64,000 nt of DNA from Straminergon stramineum (Eukaryota; Streptophyta; Bryopsida; Hypnales; Calliergonaceae). The DNA lies in the NCBI GenBank assembly GCA_963920665.1, contig OY987269.1, positions 4,962,501 through 5,026,500 of the forward strand, written 5' to 3'. Made by a program: the position numbers and the translations under genes. The notes under the pieces are model-generated. The model had not been told where the DNA came from. It saw nothing but the letters and a program-made list of their open reading frames with translations, and ran no database searches. Positions 50,001-61,553 of the stretch are shown here, piece after piece. Positions within the stretch are counted from its first letter, which is position 1, and each line of letters starts with the position of its first letter.

Positions 50001-51190
50001 TTCCTTTTAAAATCATTATATGGTCTTAAACAATCCTTTAAACAATGATATCAATGTATTGATCAATTCTTACTTTTACATGGATTTTTTAGACTAATTT
50101 CTAATGCAAACATCTATATACAAAAACGTAACTCTAATGGTTTCTTAATATTAACTATTTATGTAAATGATTGCATTTTAGTAAGCAACAAAAATTTTCT
50201 TATCCAATACCTTAAACATACTTTGCAAAAAAATTTCATATATTAGATGATGAAAAAATCTATTATATATTGGAAAATACCATTTTATGAAATGAGAAAG
50301 AAGAATGGCTAATAATACATCAACAAAATTATTTAATTTTCAAACTTCAAGAATAGAATACATTCAACTGTAATCCATTAAATATTCCTATGCCATCTAG
50401 TATTAGATTAAGTAAAGATGATCGTCCTATAACTCAAGAAGAACAAAATATGACCTAGACATATCTTTATTTTAATATTGTTGGTGCTTTAATGTATACT
50501 ATTTTTAATTCTAGACCAAACACATTTGTGCTTATATAGTATGTAGTTTAGTACAATATTTTTCTAACCTTGATAATAGTCGTATTCTAACTTTGAAACT
50601 GACTTTGAGATATATTAAAAGAACATTTTTTTATGGCATTAAATATCAACAACAAGATAATGGAAAGATCTTACATGGTTTCTCGAACACCAATTGAGCT
50701 TGAAATAAAGATATTAGTTGTTTCACTTCTGGATATTGTTTTATTTTAACGGGTGGTGTTATTTTTTGAAACAATAAAAAAAAGCAATTAGTTGCTATAT
50801 CATCTTTGAGATTTGAATACATGGCATTATCAAAAACTATAGTTGAAGCTATGTGGTTAAGACATTTGTTAAGTGAAATGGTTTTTCATAATCCAATCCT
50901 ACCATAATTTATTTTGATAGTCAAAGTACTATTGCTGTAATCAACAATCATAAATAGTGAATATCATTTCCATAGCAAATATGTGGGTATCCAATAACAT
51001 TTCACAAAAAAAATGATTCTTGCCAACAAATTTAGCTTTATTATATTCCAATATCTGATATGACAATTGATATTTTAACTAGATCTTTACCCCAAGATAA
51101 ATACAATCAGTGCATGATCAAATTGGATATGTGTTTTATACGCCAATTACATGTATTAGACATCCCTAAAATTCATGATTTAGTTACTTA
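47100..51190 (+). pseudogene. Copia gag-pol remnants
   Basis: Gag: an open stretch at 47230-47484 with LMRSLPPSYKSFISSV, followed by a zinc knuckle remnant at about 47640-47690 (CKKLDHLIKDC, first Cys lost). Protease: DSRA at 47818-47829 where the catalytic motif is DSGA. Integrase: about 48360-48910, with LRSDRGDEY and TPQQNGVSNRKNKTLVEA. Reverse transcriptase: about 49560-50300, with YKPRLVARDFTQ and YVND at 50160-50171 in place of YVDD. RNase H: about 50700-50930 (TSGYCFILTGG, EAMWLRHLL). The C-terminal DILTRSLP lies near 51063. Both altered catalytic motifs are single G-to-A changes, and there are many stops, so the protein cannot be active. Confidence 0.9.
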
Positions 51191-51716
51191 TATATCACTT
51201 TCTAAACATCAAACACACCCTTTTTACTTATGTAGGAGATCAATTTCCAATTGTATTTATTGTTGTCCATCACCCTTCAATCAATTCCTTATACCATTCT
51301 TAAATTCTTTTGTCACAACTATTTAATCTTCTCCTCACATTGATTCCTCTAGGAGTAGGAGAAATATTAGACAACTATCTTGTCGATTGTTCAAGACTCA
51401 TCAATGTGATAATTTTTTAAAGAATAAATTCGAATAGGCTATTGATTATCCAAAATAAACTATAAAATGTAATAGACCTTATAAATGATACATTTAATGT
51501 CAAAAAAGTAAAGGATCATTCATAATAAATAATAAAATTGTATCTTAAAAAAAAAATATTAGAGATATAAAACCCCAAGATACTCTAAGTTGAAGCCACT
51601 ATCTTCAACAAACAATTGTTGTAGTAATCCATTTGTTTATCACTCTAAGTCGAATACTTTGAACAACAAAATCAAAAGTAATTTAACTTATTTATTATAT
51701 TAAAGAAGAACTTGAG

Positions 51717-51780
51717 CAAGCTACCTACAAGCTACCTACAAGCTACCTACAAGCTACCTACAAGCTACTTACAAGCTATG
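51717..51780. repeat. 11-bp tandem repeat
   Basis: Four exact copies of caagctaccta, one with a single change and a partial sixth. It lies between the end of pol and the 3' LTR. Confidence 0.95.
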
Positions 51781-52252
51781 AGTTTTCATGACATATTTAA
51801 ACCTCAGAGTATAGTATGATGTAGAACTCAAAAGTATAGCAACTCAAACTAATGGTTCATCAACTTTAAGAAAAAAAGTCCGTTAGCGCTGCACAACAAG
51901 CCATGAGCTCTGTATAGAAAGAAACCAACCAACTCTTCACAAAAAAGTCAAAATCACCTCTCATTAAGGCACCAATGTTGCTCACTATGCTACAAGGGCT
52001 TTATACAAAGGCTACATATTAAAGTATAAGCACTGCACACTAATACACAAGTAATGAACACCATCGCCACATTTCAATGTCACACTACATCGTTGCACAC
52101 TAGTATTGCATGCTACAAACAATGGCACATAATTTTGAAATCGAAGCTTTGTGAAAACCTAAAAGCATATGAATAGATGAATTACTGAAACCAATGGATG
52201 AAAAATATTTGAAGGAGTTCAATTGGACTAGTATACTAATATACTAATGGAA

Positions 52253-52429
52253 ATATTAGATATATATTTCATATTAGTATAGTATATTGTCTATATTATA
52301 TAGATATAAATGTATAATGTTTTTTAATAAGAGTTATGTCTATTCGTAAGAGTTATCTTTGAGAATATAAATTGTATAAATGAATACATTTTTATATATA
52401 ATAATACAAATGATATTATAATCTCAACA
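52253..52429 (+). repeat. 3' LTR of copia element
   Basis: Aligns with the 5' LTR but begins TATTAG where the 5' copy has TGTTGG (two G-to-A changes) and ends TCTCAACA. It is preceded by the purine-rich 'aatggaaa'. Confidence 0.9.
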
Positions 52430-52434
52430 CTTTT

Positions 52435-55162
52435 GTACAAATGGCCTTATTTTAATCATACCTCTTAATATACGTTATACAATAGATGTAGAAAATACTT
52501 GTTTAGCCTTTTTCTTTTTTTGCAACATGTATATATACTAATTATTTCATCCAATAGAAGAGGATAACTTTTCAATTCTCTCTCATCTTGACAAATTAAC
52601 TTCATTGCTATCTCATTTCAGATTGCATGTAGATAGTTAATATCTTTTAATTCCCCTTTCAGTATAAATCATGTCAACAAACTCTTTCTTGACAACTTTG
52701 CATATGGATTTGGATCCCCTAGAGATCTTTAGGCAAGCTTAAGATATAAAAGAGCATTAACAGGATTTTTGAACCTCTTCATTACAGAAAATATGGGTAC
52801 GTGGCCAAAGATTGGATTCAGACTAATTTTGATATTCATTGGGCATCTTCAATTTCTTTACTCTCTTACTTGCATTGACATTGTTTTCTACTTAATTTGA
52901 TGTTCTTCAATTTGATGAGCTATAATTTGTAACTCTATCTTATAGGTTTTACGAATAGTCCGTTTTGCTTTGACAACTAAAGAGATGCAAATTAAAATGT
53001 CTTTAAATTCTATAAATCCCTCTCTATTGTAGCAAGTCTCTTCTCAAATGAAATACTTGAAAAATGACCCATAAGAGAGGCTTGTTTTGGTGCCATTAGC
53101 TATAAGTATTAGTACAACAATGCTTTAAGCAAATAATTCTACAAGAGAGAATACCATGTACAATCCCCAATAACAAGAACAAAAATAGAGAGCTTGAGGG
53201 GAGAAGTATTCAAGAAAGAAGTGTCATCTTCCACACAATTGAGCCCTCATAATATTGGTACTCAATGTATTAGAACTAAATTATTATGTAGAGAAGATAC
53301 CAATAGAATAGAACAAAAATACTTAGTAGCATATTGTATTGGATACTTTTACAACTACCAAATTTTTTATTAATTCAATATCTTGGATGATGAAATTTTT
53401 TATAATTATTTTTTATCTCCCAAAAGTGAAAAGTGAAATTTTATTAAATATATCTTGCAAATTATACAAAAATTGAAGAAGTACTACAGTAATGAGGTAA
53501 AAGGAGTTTTAATTCAAGGGCAATGAAGGTAGAAAAAATATGTAAAATTATCTTTCATTCTCATCAAAATTTTGAAATATTTCAAATAAAAATAAAAATA
53601 AAAATAAATAATATGAAATGTTTACTAGGACATTCTCACTACTAGGATCAACAATTTTCAAATGCTTGTAAAATTTATAAGTAGATGAATTTTTTCTTTC
53701 ATTTAGTACCACCTTCTATTTTACAATTTTTTTAAGATGAATATGAAAGTTTCATTGGTTAAAACTTTTTACATATGTTTTCAATCCATTTCCAAAATTT
53801 AGACTAAATGCAAAAGTTAAAGGACATATGTGTTCTTTTCTAAAAATGTTGAAAGACAAAACTTCACTTTTTAGAAGGGCGAGAAAAGCCTCAATTTTGA
53901 AGTTTAGCCACATTGAACTTGCAATTGGTGCCTTGGTATTGATTTTCATTTAAAAAAACCATATTTGTTAAAATGAGATAGTTTGTAGTCTCATATTATC
54001 CTTGATCCTACATTTAAATGATAAAAAGTATTCTATATTGAGATAATTTGATCAATTAAAATTTTCATATATTAATACATTTGTAAACCTTTGATTCTTT
54101 AAAGATTGATTTGTTTATAAATCTTTGATTCATTAGAATGAAGGTTTCCAATAGTAGGGTTGAAGTCTCAAAATGTGCATTTTGTCTCAATTTAATAAAT
54201 ATGGCCTTCTAAAACTCTAGGATAATGTACTTGAACAAGTTAAATAAAAGATCTCACTATTGAATTTGTTAAAAACAAATATTGATGAAGATTTGGACTT
54301 TGCTTTGGAGACAAGTATTTTGAAGTAGTTTGCGCCTCTCAACATGTTGGTCCTTTAGGGATTAATGTATAATGTGTAATGTCTATTGTTTAATGTGTCA
54401 TGTTTAATGCCTAATGTATAATGTTCTAATGTTCTAATATTCTAATGTCTAATGAACCAATGCAACTAAGAAAAACGGGGTGGCCTTATACATTTCTACC
54501 TCTAGTGATATAGAAATGGACCTGAGATCTATAGGGTCTACAAATTCGGAATGTATAATCAAATGTACTCTTTGGGCTATGGCCACTAAGCCCATGGCAC
54601 TGTCTTCCGCATTCTCAAACATGTCGTGAAACACATTTTTTTTGCAAGTGATTTCTTAATTGTAGAGAGTCTCGTGTCTACTTTTCTACCCTTCATCATT
54701 ATAGCAATCTTACCAAATTCTAACAATACCCCAAGAATTTTGAAAAACTACACAATCATAGCCACAAAAATCCTAAACACACTTTGTGGTTGCAAACTTT
54801 CCAAACTAAGGAAGGTACACTTGGAAAACAAACAATGTTCAATTCAAAACCAAGTGAATTCCCATAGATCAAAGTCTTATATTTTATGTTTTATGTTTTA
54901 TGTCTTAGGTCTAAAGTTTAATGTCTAATATCATGTGTACCCCAAAGAGCCACTACAAAAAAAGACCTAATTGACAGAAAATCAATGCATTTACTTTGAT
55001 TACAACAAATGTTTTTTGGGCCTAGTTGATTAGGCAATCCTTTAAAGTCTAAATATCAATCAACATAGTTTTGTTGATTTGACCCCCAAAACAAGATTTC
55101 AAATAAGAATTTTACATAAATCAATAAAAAATAGATTGAATATCATCATACTACTAAAATCA
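52435..55162. other. Intergenic, no gene recognised
   Basis: AT-rich. 54360-54450 is a low-complexity run of 'taatgt' and 'ttctaa' words, and 54880-54935 a similar one with 'ttttatg' and 'taatgtc'. A CACTACAAAAAAAG end at about 54953 has no visible partner. Confidence 0.45.
54360..54450. repeat. Simple repeat of taatgt/ttctaa words
   Basis: About a dozen short degenerate units (taatgtataatgtgtaatg, then 'gttctaatgttctaat') with no coding frame. Confidence 0.75.
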
Positions 55163-55886
55163 CAGTGACCTCTTTAATATCACATATTCAGAATATGTGA
55201 TATTACAGAAATAGAGTAGAAAGTAGTCGTTGAGGTGAGGTGATATTAGAGAGGATTGACAGAGTGATATTAAAGAGGTGTGATTTTGATTGCTTTTTTT
55301 GGCTACAAACTTCATAGCTCTTCCACAATTTCGTGATTTTGTGCAATTTGAACTTTCATGCTTTCAATGTGCTATTGCTATTACCATATGATTTGAAAAA
55401 TTTGTTGGGTTGAAGCAATTTGAGATTCCACAACAATTCATGTATTCACAAAGTGTTTGAAATTTGCAAATTTGTCATTTCAAGTCTTCAATTTTAGTCA
55501 CCATTATTTGTGAGGCAAGAACTTTATCAAGTGGTGGTATTCAAGTATTCAATTGAGTTCAACAATATCTCCAAGGTACCCAAATTTCTTTACATTTACT
55601 TTGAGCAAATTTGACTTTAAGTATAGATTGATTGTTTGAATATTGAGCTTTGTTTGAACAATTTGAGCTTCATTGGAATAATTTTAATGTAATTTGAGTC
55701 TCAATCTATTAGTTTAATCTATTTAGATGGAAATTTGAAGCCAAAAAAAGCAATCAAAATCACACCTCTTTAATATCACTCTGTCAATCCTCTCTAATAT
55801 CACTTCACCTCAACGGCGATTTCGAATTCCTACTCTATTTCTGTAATATCACATAGTCTGAATATGTGATATTAAAGAGGTCACTG
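55163..55886. mobile_element. Inverted pair of pogo/Emigrant-like MITEs
   Basis: The ends read inward as CAGTGACCTCTTTAATATCAC, resembling the CAGTAAAACCTCTATAAATTA ends of Emigrant-type (pogo-like) MITEs. TA follows the right end, and CA precedes the left end where TA would be expected. About 145 bp at each side (55163-55306 and 55739-55886) are inverted repeats. Each arm itself carries inverted ends (CCTCTTTAATATCAC against GTGATATTAAAGAGG) and a nearly perfect inner palindrome around 'attcagaat'. The 430 bp between the arms looks unrelated. Confidence 0.65.
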
Positions 55887-56249
55887 TACTTTTGAGCTTC
55901 ATTCGAGCAATTTGGGTGAAATTTCATCAATGCAATCTAACCTAATTTTAATAGTTTGACCTAATTAAAGCCTAATTTAAACAACTTGAGTATTTGTTTG
56001 AGCTTCATTTGAATAAATCGAGGCAAACTTGAACAATTTTATCTAATTTCGATAGTATGATTTAATGTGAGCAATTTGACCTAACTTTTGCAATAGTCTC
56101 CAAAATCCAAAATTTTATTGTTGGATATATTTTGATGTGCAGTGGATTTTAGGAGACAAAGCATTGGAACGAAGTGGAGCATATTCAAGGGGTACAAATT
56201 TTTAGAGTGCAAGTTATATAGGTGCAATTTCCAACCTATTTTATTTTTA

Positions 56250-56380
56250 TTTTGCACTATATAGTTTCATTGTTGTAGAGTTTAGGGTTTAGTGTTTTTA
56301 TTATCCTATCCTAAACTCTTTTTTTGTAATTTTGCACTACAAAGTTTCATTGTTGTAGAGTTTAGGGTTTAGGGTTTTTT
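56250..56380 (+). repeat. Direct repeat with telo-box words before Helitron ORF
   Basis: About 50 bp 'ttttgcacta...gtttcattgttgtagag' followed by tttagggtttag occurs at 56250-56300 and again at 56330-56380. The TTTAGGG words match the plant telomere unit and the promoter telo-box. The second copy ends about 37 bp before the start codon of the Helitron gene. Confidence 0.75.
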
Positions 56381-56416
56381 CTAGCTTAAATTTATTATTA
56401 TCATCTCTTTTAGACT

Positions 56417-59400
56417 ATGGCTCAGGCTTTGTCTATGATTGATGACTATATAGATGTCATTATTAATGGCATTGGATCCATGTGCATCCAATGTCCAAAA
56501 TGTTTAGCATTTCGTTTTAGGAAGGAAAAGGCGACAATTTATTGTTACAATGGCAAAGTTGCTAGTGAACATGTCAGCCATCCTATTGTCCATCCAATGC
56601 TCCATGAAATTTTCATGGGGAATACACCTAACTCTCGAGGATTTCTAAAATCTATTAGAAAATATAATCAAGCTTTTGCATTTACAAGTATGCATAGTAA
56701 ATTTCAATCTAACCAAGTCGAGGGTCAAGGGGTATATACTTTTCGTGTAAACAGAGACTTATGTCATCATATTGGAAATTTAGAGCCTAAAATAGATCAT
56801 GGCGCAAGATTTGCACAAATTTATTTTTTGGATGATGATTTGCAAACGGATCGTCGCATGGAGATCTTTGATGATCTTCATCGTGACACTGTTAACAACA
56901 TCCAAGAAGTTTTAGATTCGATAAATGCATTAGTTCATGGTTTTAAGTCTTCACATCATGTTCTTATGGGGGGACAAAATGTGGAACTTCCTATCTCCAA
57001 AGAGACTTCTAATGGTGAACATCATCGTCGATACAATCGACCTATCGTTCCAGAGATTGCTGTTGTTGTTTTGGATGAACAACACATGGCATCTGGTCGA
57101 GATATTATTCTTCACCAATGTAGTGGAAATTTACAACGGATAAAGGAAATTCATCTAGCTTATAATGCTTTATCCTATCCTTTGTTATTTCCAGATGGTC
57201 GATGTGGATGGTCACCTACCTTTAAAGCCAATACTGGAGTGACTTTAAAGTCATTTGTCCAATATATGCTTCAAAAGTGGCCCGAGTCTAATGAACTACA
57301 TAGGGCTGGTAGGTTATTTTAACAATATGTAGTAGATCAGTATTTACCTGTAGAACACGAAAATCTACTTTTCATTAGACAACATCAAGCAGAACTTCAA
57401 GCAGAATGCTATCAAGGGATTGTAGATGCTTTGCAGGAAGACAATAGAGCACGCATAGGACGTTGCATTGTTTTACCTGCAACATTCATTGGATCCCCTA
57501 AATACATGCAAAAACTCTTCCATGATAGTATGATTTTGGTTACAGTTTTAAGCAAACCGGATTTGTTTATAACAATGACGTGTAATTCGACTTGGTCTAA
57601 GATCATTGATGAGCTTAAGCCAAGTCAAAGTCCTCTCGATTGTCCAGATATTGTTGTACGTGTTTTTGAGCTTAAATTAAGAGCAATGATGGACGAAATC
57701 ACAAAAAAAATGTATTGAAGGAGACAATTGCTTTTTGTTACACTATTGAGTTTCAAAAACGTGGTCTCCCCCACGCTCATATTCTTTTGTGGTTAAAAAA
57801 TAAGGTTAACAATTGTGACCTCGTAGATAAAGTTATATGTGTTGAAATTCCAGATTTTGATAGGCAACCACAACTTTATGCCGCGGTTGCTAAACACATG
57901 ATGCACGGTCCTTACGGTTTGGATAATGTCAATTGTCCATGCATGGAAGATGGAAAATGCTCTAAACATTATCCAATGCAAACTCGAGATACCATTAAGA
58001 TGGATGGCGACGATCATATATTGTATCGTCGCCGAAATCACGGTTGGTATGTAGAGAAATGCACCCGTGGTCAAATTGTCCATTTGGACAATCGATGGGT
58101 TGTGCCATACAACCCATATTTAGTAGGACGTTTTAATTGTCATATTAATGTGGAGGTTTGTAGTTTAGTAAAAACTGTTAAATACCTCCATAAATATATT
58201 TTCAAAGGTCCGGATCGTGGTATTATAGAAACAGATGAGGTCGTGGATGAGATTAAAGAATTCTTGGAAAGGCGCTATGTGGCCGTCCAAGAAACATATT
58301 GGAGGCTCTTTGGTTTTGAGACCAACAACAAGAGTCATAGTATTTGTCGTTTATCTATTCATCTTTCCGATCAGCAATTTGTTACTTTTCAGGAAAGAAC
58401 ATCTTTGCCATCAGTGATTGATCAAAACACTAAGACTAAACTTACAAAGTTTTTTGAATTCAATCGGCGCATTCGTGCCTTGATTGCTTCTAGTAATCAA
58501 GGCAATCATATGCTTCTTTGATACATGGATCTTCCACTCCACTATAAGTGGGATGTGAAAAAAAACATGTAGGAAAGAAGACAACGCAAAGTAAAAGTTT
58601 TTGGTAGGGTAAACATGATTCCCATAGGTACTAAATTATTTTACTTGCGTTTGTTGTTGACTGATGTTGAGCCACCAACTTCATTTGATGACCTATTTTG
58701 TTTTTAAGATACGGTACATCCAACATACAAAGTTGTTTACATTACAAGAGGGCTTTTGTAAGACGATGCTGAATGGGACAATTGTCTTTTAGAGGCAACT
58801 GTCATTACATTGCCTAGACAAATTCGACGGTTGTTTGCAACGTTTCATGTATTTGGACAACCGTTGGATCCTCTTAGCTTGCTGAGAAGACATCTTGATG
58901 CTATGTCTGATGATTGGCACAATGATCAAAACCGTTACAGCAAAGCAATTTTATCTATAGATGAACATTTATCATCCTCAAATAAACGCATTGTAGATTT
59001 TTATAACATTCAAGATTTGAATGAATTTGGTTATTCAAACATTGTTGATATTGGTGGTAATGCCAATGACAATAATGATTTAGATAATTCAAACAATAAC
59101 TTTATTGAAGAATATGTGGGTAGACTAAACAAAGAGCAACGTATAGTTTTCAATGCAGTTACTACTGCTATTTTGGAACCCCATCCTTCAAGTAAGTTAT
59201 TTTTCTTAGACGGTCCTGGAGGTACTAGCAAGACTTTTGTATACAATACCATATTAGGTTATCTTCGTGGTCGTGGTGTCAAGTGTATGGCAATGGCAAC
59301 AAGTGGGATTGTTGCTTGTCTTTTACATGAAGGATGAACAACACATTCTTCTCTTGCCATTCTATTATAATTGCATGATAAATCGACATGTTGTATTAGT

Positions 59401-60463
59401 GCTCAATCATCGTTAGCTCAAAGTTTACGTGAAGTACAATTGATTGTACTTGATGAAGCTTGTGCTGGACATAGATTTATGATTGAAGCAATTGATCAAT
59501 CATTGCGAGATATTCGTGGTATTGATATTCCAAATGGTGGCCTTGTAGTTTTATATGGTGGTGATTTTCGCCAAACTTTGCCTGTTGTTGTAGGTGGGAC
59601 TGCAAACAAACTGTTGAAGCTTGCTTGCGGCGTTTATATTTGTTTCCATTAATGCAACATTTTCATTTGACCACTAATATGCAATTGCAAAGTCAACCAG
59701 ACTTTCAACAATTTTTGTTAGATATTGGTGAAGGCAAAACTGGTTCAGAGATAGAGATACCGCTTGAAATGGTTGCATATGAAAATTCTCTAAATGGGCT
59801 CATTGATACAATTTTTGATGACTCGGTTGATTTCTCTGAGTGTGTAATTTTGGTTGTCCGAAATGATGATGCTCAAGAAATCAACCGTAAAATCACTGAT
59901 TGCATGCCTGGTGATGTGCATCAATGTTTTAGTGTTGATTTTGTTCATGAGAATGATGAGCATGTGCATCATTATCCAATAGAGTTTTTAAATTCCTTAC
60001 ATTTGAGTGGTTTGCCACCTCACCAATTAAATCTTAAATGTGGTCAATATGTGATGTTGTTAAGGAACTTAAATCCAACAAAAGGTTTATGCTATGGTAG
60101 TCACTTGCGATTGTTGTAAGTGTCTCCATCTGTATTATTGTGTGAAATTGTAGAAGGGCGTCATCGTGGCCAAGAAGTGTGGATTCCAAGAATCACACAT
60201 CATTGCAATGATAGTCGTTTGTCATTCACATTATGTTGGAGACAATTTCCTATCACTAGTGCTTTTGCTATGACAATCAACAAATCGCAGGGTCAATCAT
60301 ATGACTGAGTTGGCATTTATCTTCGGAATGAAGTATTTAGTCACGGTCAGTTATATGTAGCTTTGTCTCGTGGTAGACATCCTGCAAACATTAAGGTTGC
60401 CAATGACCATTCAAGTGCCATGCAAACAGTAAAAAATGTGGTTTACCATGAGGTTTTTGCATG
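56417..60463 (+). pseudogene. Helitron RepHel rolling-circle replicase/helicase
   Basis: One polyprotein of about 1,340 codons: an N-terminal region, a Rep nuclease and a PIF1-type helicase. Seen in order: a zinc-finger-like CIQCPKC near residue 24; SYPLLFPDG; the HUH motif in GLPHAHILLWL (His codons at 57772-57774 and 57778-57780); two Tyr in KYLHKYIFKG (58183-58185 and 58195-58197); Walker A GPGGTSKT at 59212-59235; Walker B-like VLDEACAG; GGDFRQTLPVV; TINKSQGQS; and the C-terminal GQLYVALSRGRHPANIKV. It is interrupted by a CAA-to-TAA-type stop at 57320, a frameshift at about 57716 and stops near 58519, 58568, 58706, 58756, 59336, 59368 and 60306, plus a frameshift near 59630. The usual Walker A GTGKT is GTSKT here, a Gly-to-Ser change. 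Coding sequence is otherwise well preserved, so inactivation appears recent relative to the copia element. Confidence 0.92.
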
Positions 60464-60922
60464 ACATTTGTCATGTAGATTCTTAGAAATATCAACACCT
60501 TGATCAGGTGGATGGAAAAGTTAAGAGTTTGTTTCAAACTCTGCATGTTTAGGGTTCATGCACGCTTCGGCGACGTCCCCTTCCATCCAATTGTATTCTT
60601 TTATTGTGCATTATCATTTCATTGTCTCAATTGAGACAACCTATTCTATCAATATTTATAATTATATTATATTTCAAGCATTTTTGCTGTTTGGATTTGA
60701 ATTCTTTTACATTCCAGTGTATGTATATTTTTTAATGTATATTGTACATTTCAATGTATGCATGTTTGTAAAAAAAATTGTAAAAAGATTTTAATAATTT
60801 TTACCAACTAAATTATTGAATTTTATTACTTTGCATTTTATTTTGTGAAAATTCTTTCTATCTTTCTAATATCTTTTTAATAAAATAGTACGGTGAATGC
60901 GTAGCATAGCAAGCGCCAACCT
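60464..60922 (+). other. Helitron 3' non-coding region
   Basis: AT-rich DNA between the end of RepHel and the CTAG terminus. The frame at 60558-60794 is low complexity and not regarded as a gene. Confidence 0.5.
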
Positions 60923-60960
60923 CTAGTTAATATATAAAAACAAACCACCTTTTTATTTTT

Positions 60961-61070
60961 ATAAAGCTCCAACCTTGGTGTATTGGTTGAAGCTATACAT
61001 TTTCACATATGAGGTTATAGGTTGAAATCCCACTAGTGGCCTTGCTCGTGTGGCGGATTTGTCTAAGTAG
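60961..61070 (+). repeat. tRNA-like SINE candidate
   Basis: An A-box-like word tggtgtattgg (about 60977-60987) and a B-box-like word ggttgaaatcc (61020-61030) are spaced about 43 bases apart, as in tRNA-derived pol III promoters. The downstream text repeats 'tggtggattt'-type words. It starts about 35 bp after the Helitron terminus. It does not fold into a convincing complete tRNA. Confidence 0.45.
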
Positions 61071-61553
61071 TAGTCCACATGATGGATTTTGCTTATGTGG
61101 TAGCCTATATGGTGGATTTTTGAATAATGATATATTTTTTTAATTGAACAAATTAAAAAATTAAATCAATAATAAAGTGTTATTGTTCTAAACAAAATGT
61201 CTTAATCAACTATCCAAATCAATATATATTTTTTGCTTTTCTTATTGCATCAAACCTTGAATTGTCTAGTAGTAAGCTTGAGCAAGGGGTACAAAAATTT
61301 TAGAATTTTTTTGCTCTTGTTGTTTGATTTTGATGAAGCATTGCTTGCCACATTCCTTTAATCCTTTGTTCCTTTGATTTGTATCCATCTTTGCCAAGTC
61401 ATAGCCTAATTTTAATAGCTTGAATTTAAAATTTGAAATTAAAATCAAGTTTAGAGCAAGGTATTTTAGATCATGCATCCAATATTCAATCAATAAACCA
61501 CTCATATCGGGAATGTTCCACAATATTTGTATTGGCAAGTGTTTTTCTATAAT

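Larger units (their letters stand above)
46383..52429 (+). mobile_element. Complete but dead Ty1/copia retrotransposon, 6.05 kb
   Basis: LTRs at 46383-46551 and 52253-52429, target duplication CTTTT at 46378-46382 and 52430-52434, primer-binding site directly after the 5' LTR and a short purine tract before the 3' LTR. Domain order gag, protease, integrase, reverse transcriptase, RNase H is that of Ty1/copia. Every domain has stops or frame breaks and the two LTRs differ at many sites, so the insertion is old. Confidence 0.93.
56417..60926 (+). mobile_element. Helitron with RepHel gene
   Basis: Carries a full-length RepHel coding region and a Helitron-type 3' end: weak GC-rich stem-forming text (gcgtagcatagcaagcgc) followed by CTAG at 60923-60926 and then T, fitting CTRR with insertion before T. 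The 5' end (TC after A) could not be fixed and must lie upstream of 56417, possibly near 55.9-56.2 kb. It is the largest DNA transposon in the window. Confidence 0.85.

Noticed and set aside
51717..51780. CRISPR-like array
   Set aside because: The 11-bp units are contiguous without spacers; it is a plain tandem repeat in a retrotransposon.
54953..54975. CACTACAAAAAAAGACC, resembling a CACTA terminus
   Set aside because: No partner end seen before the Helitron; may be an orphan fragment.
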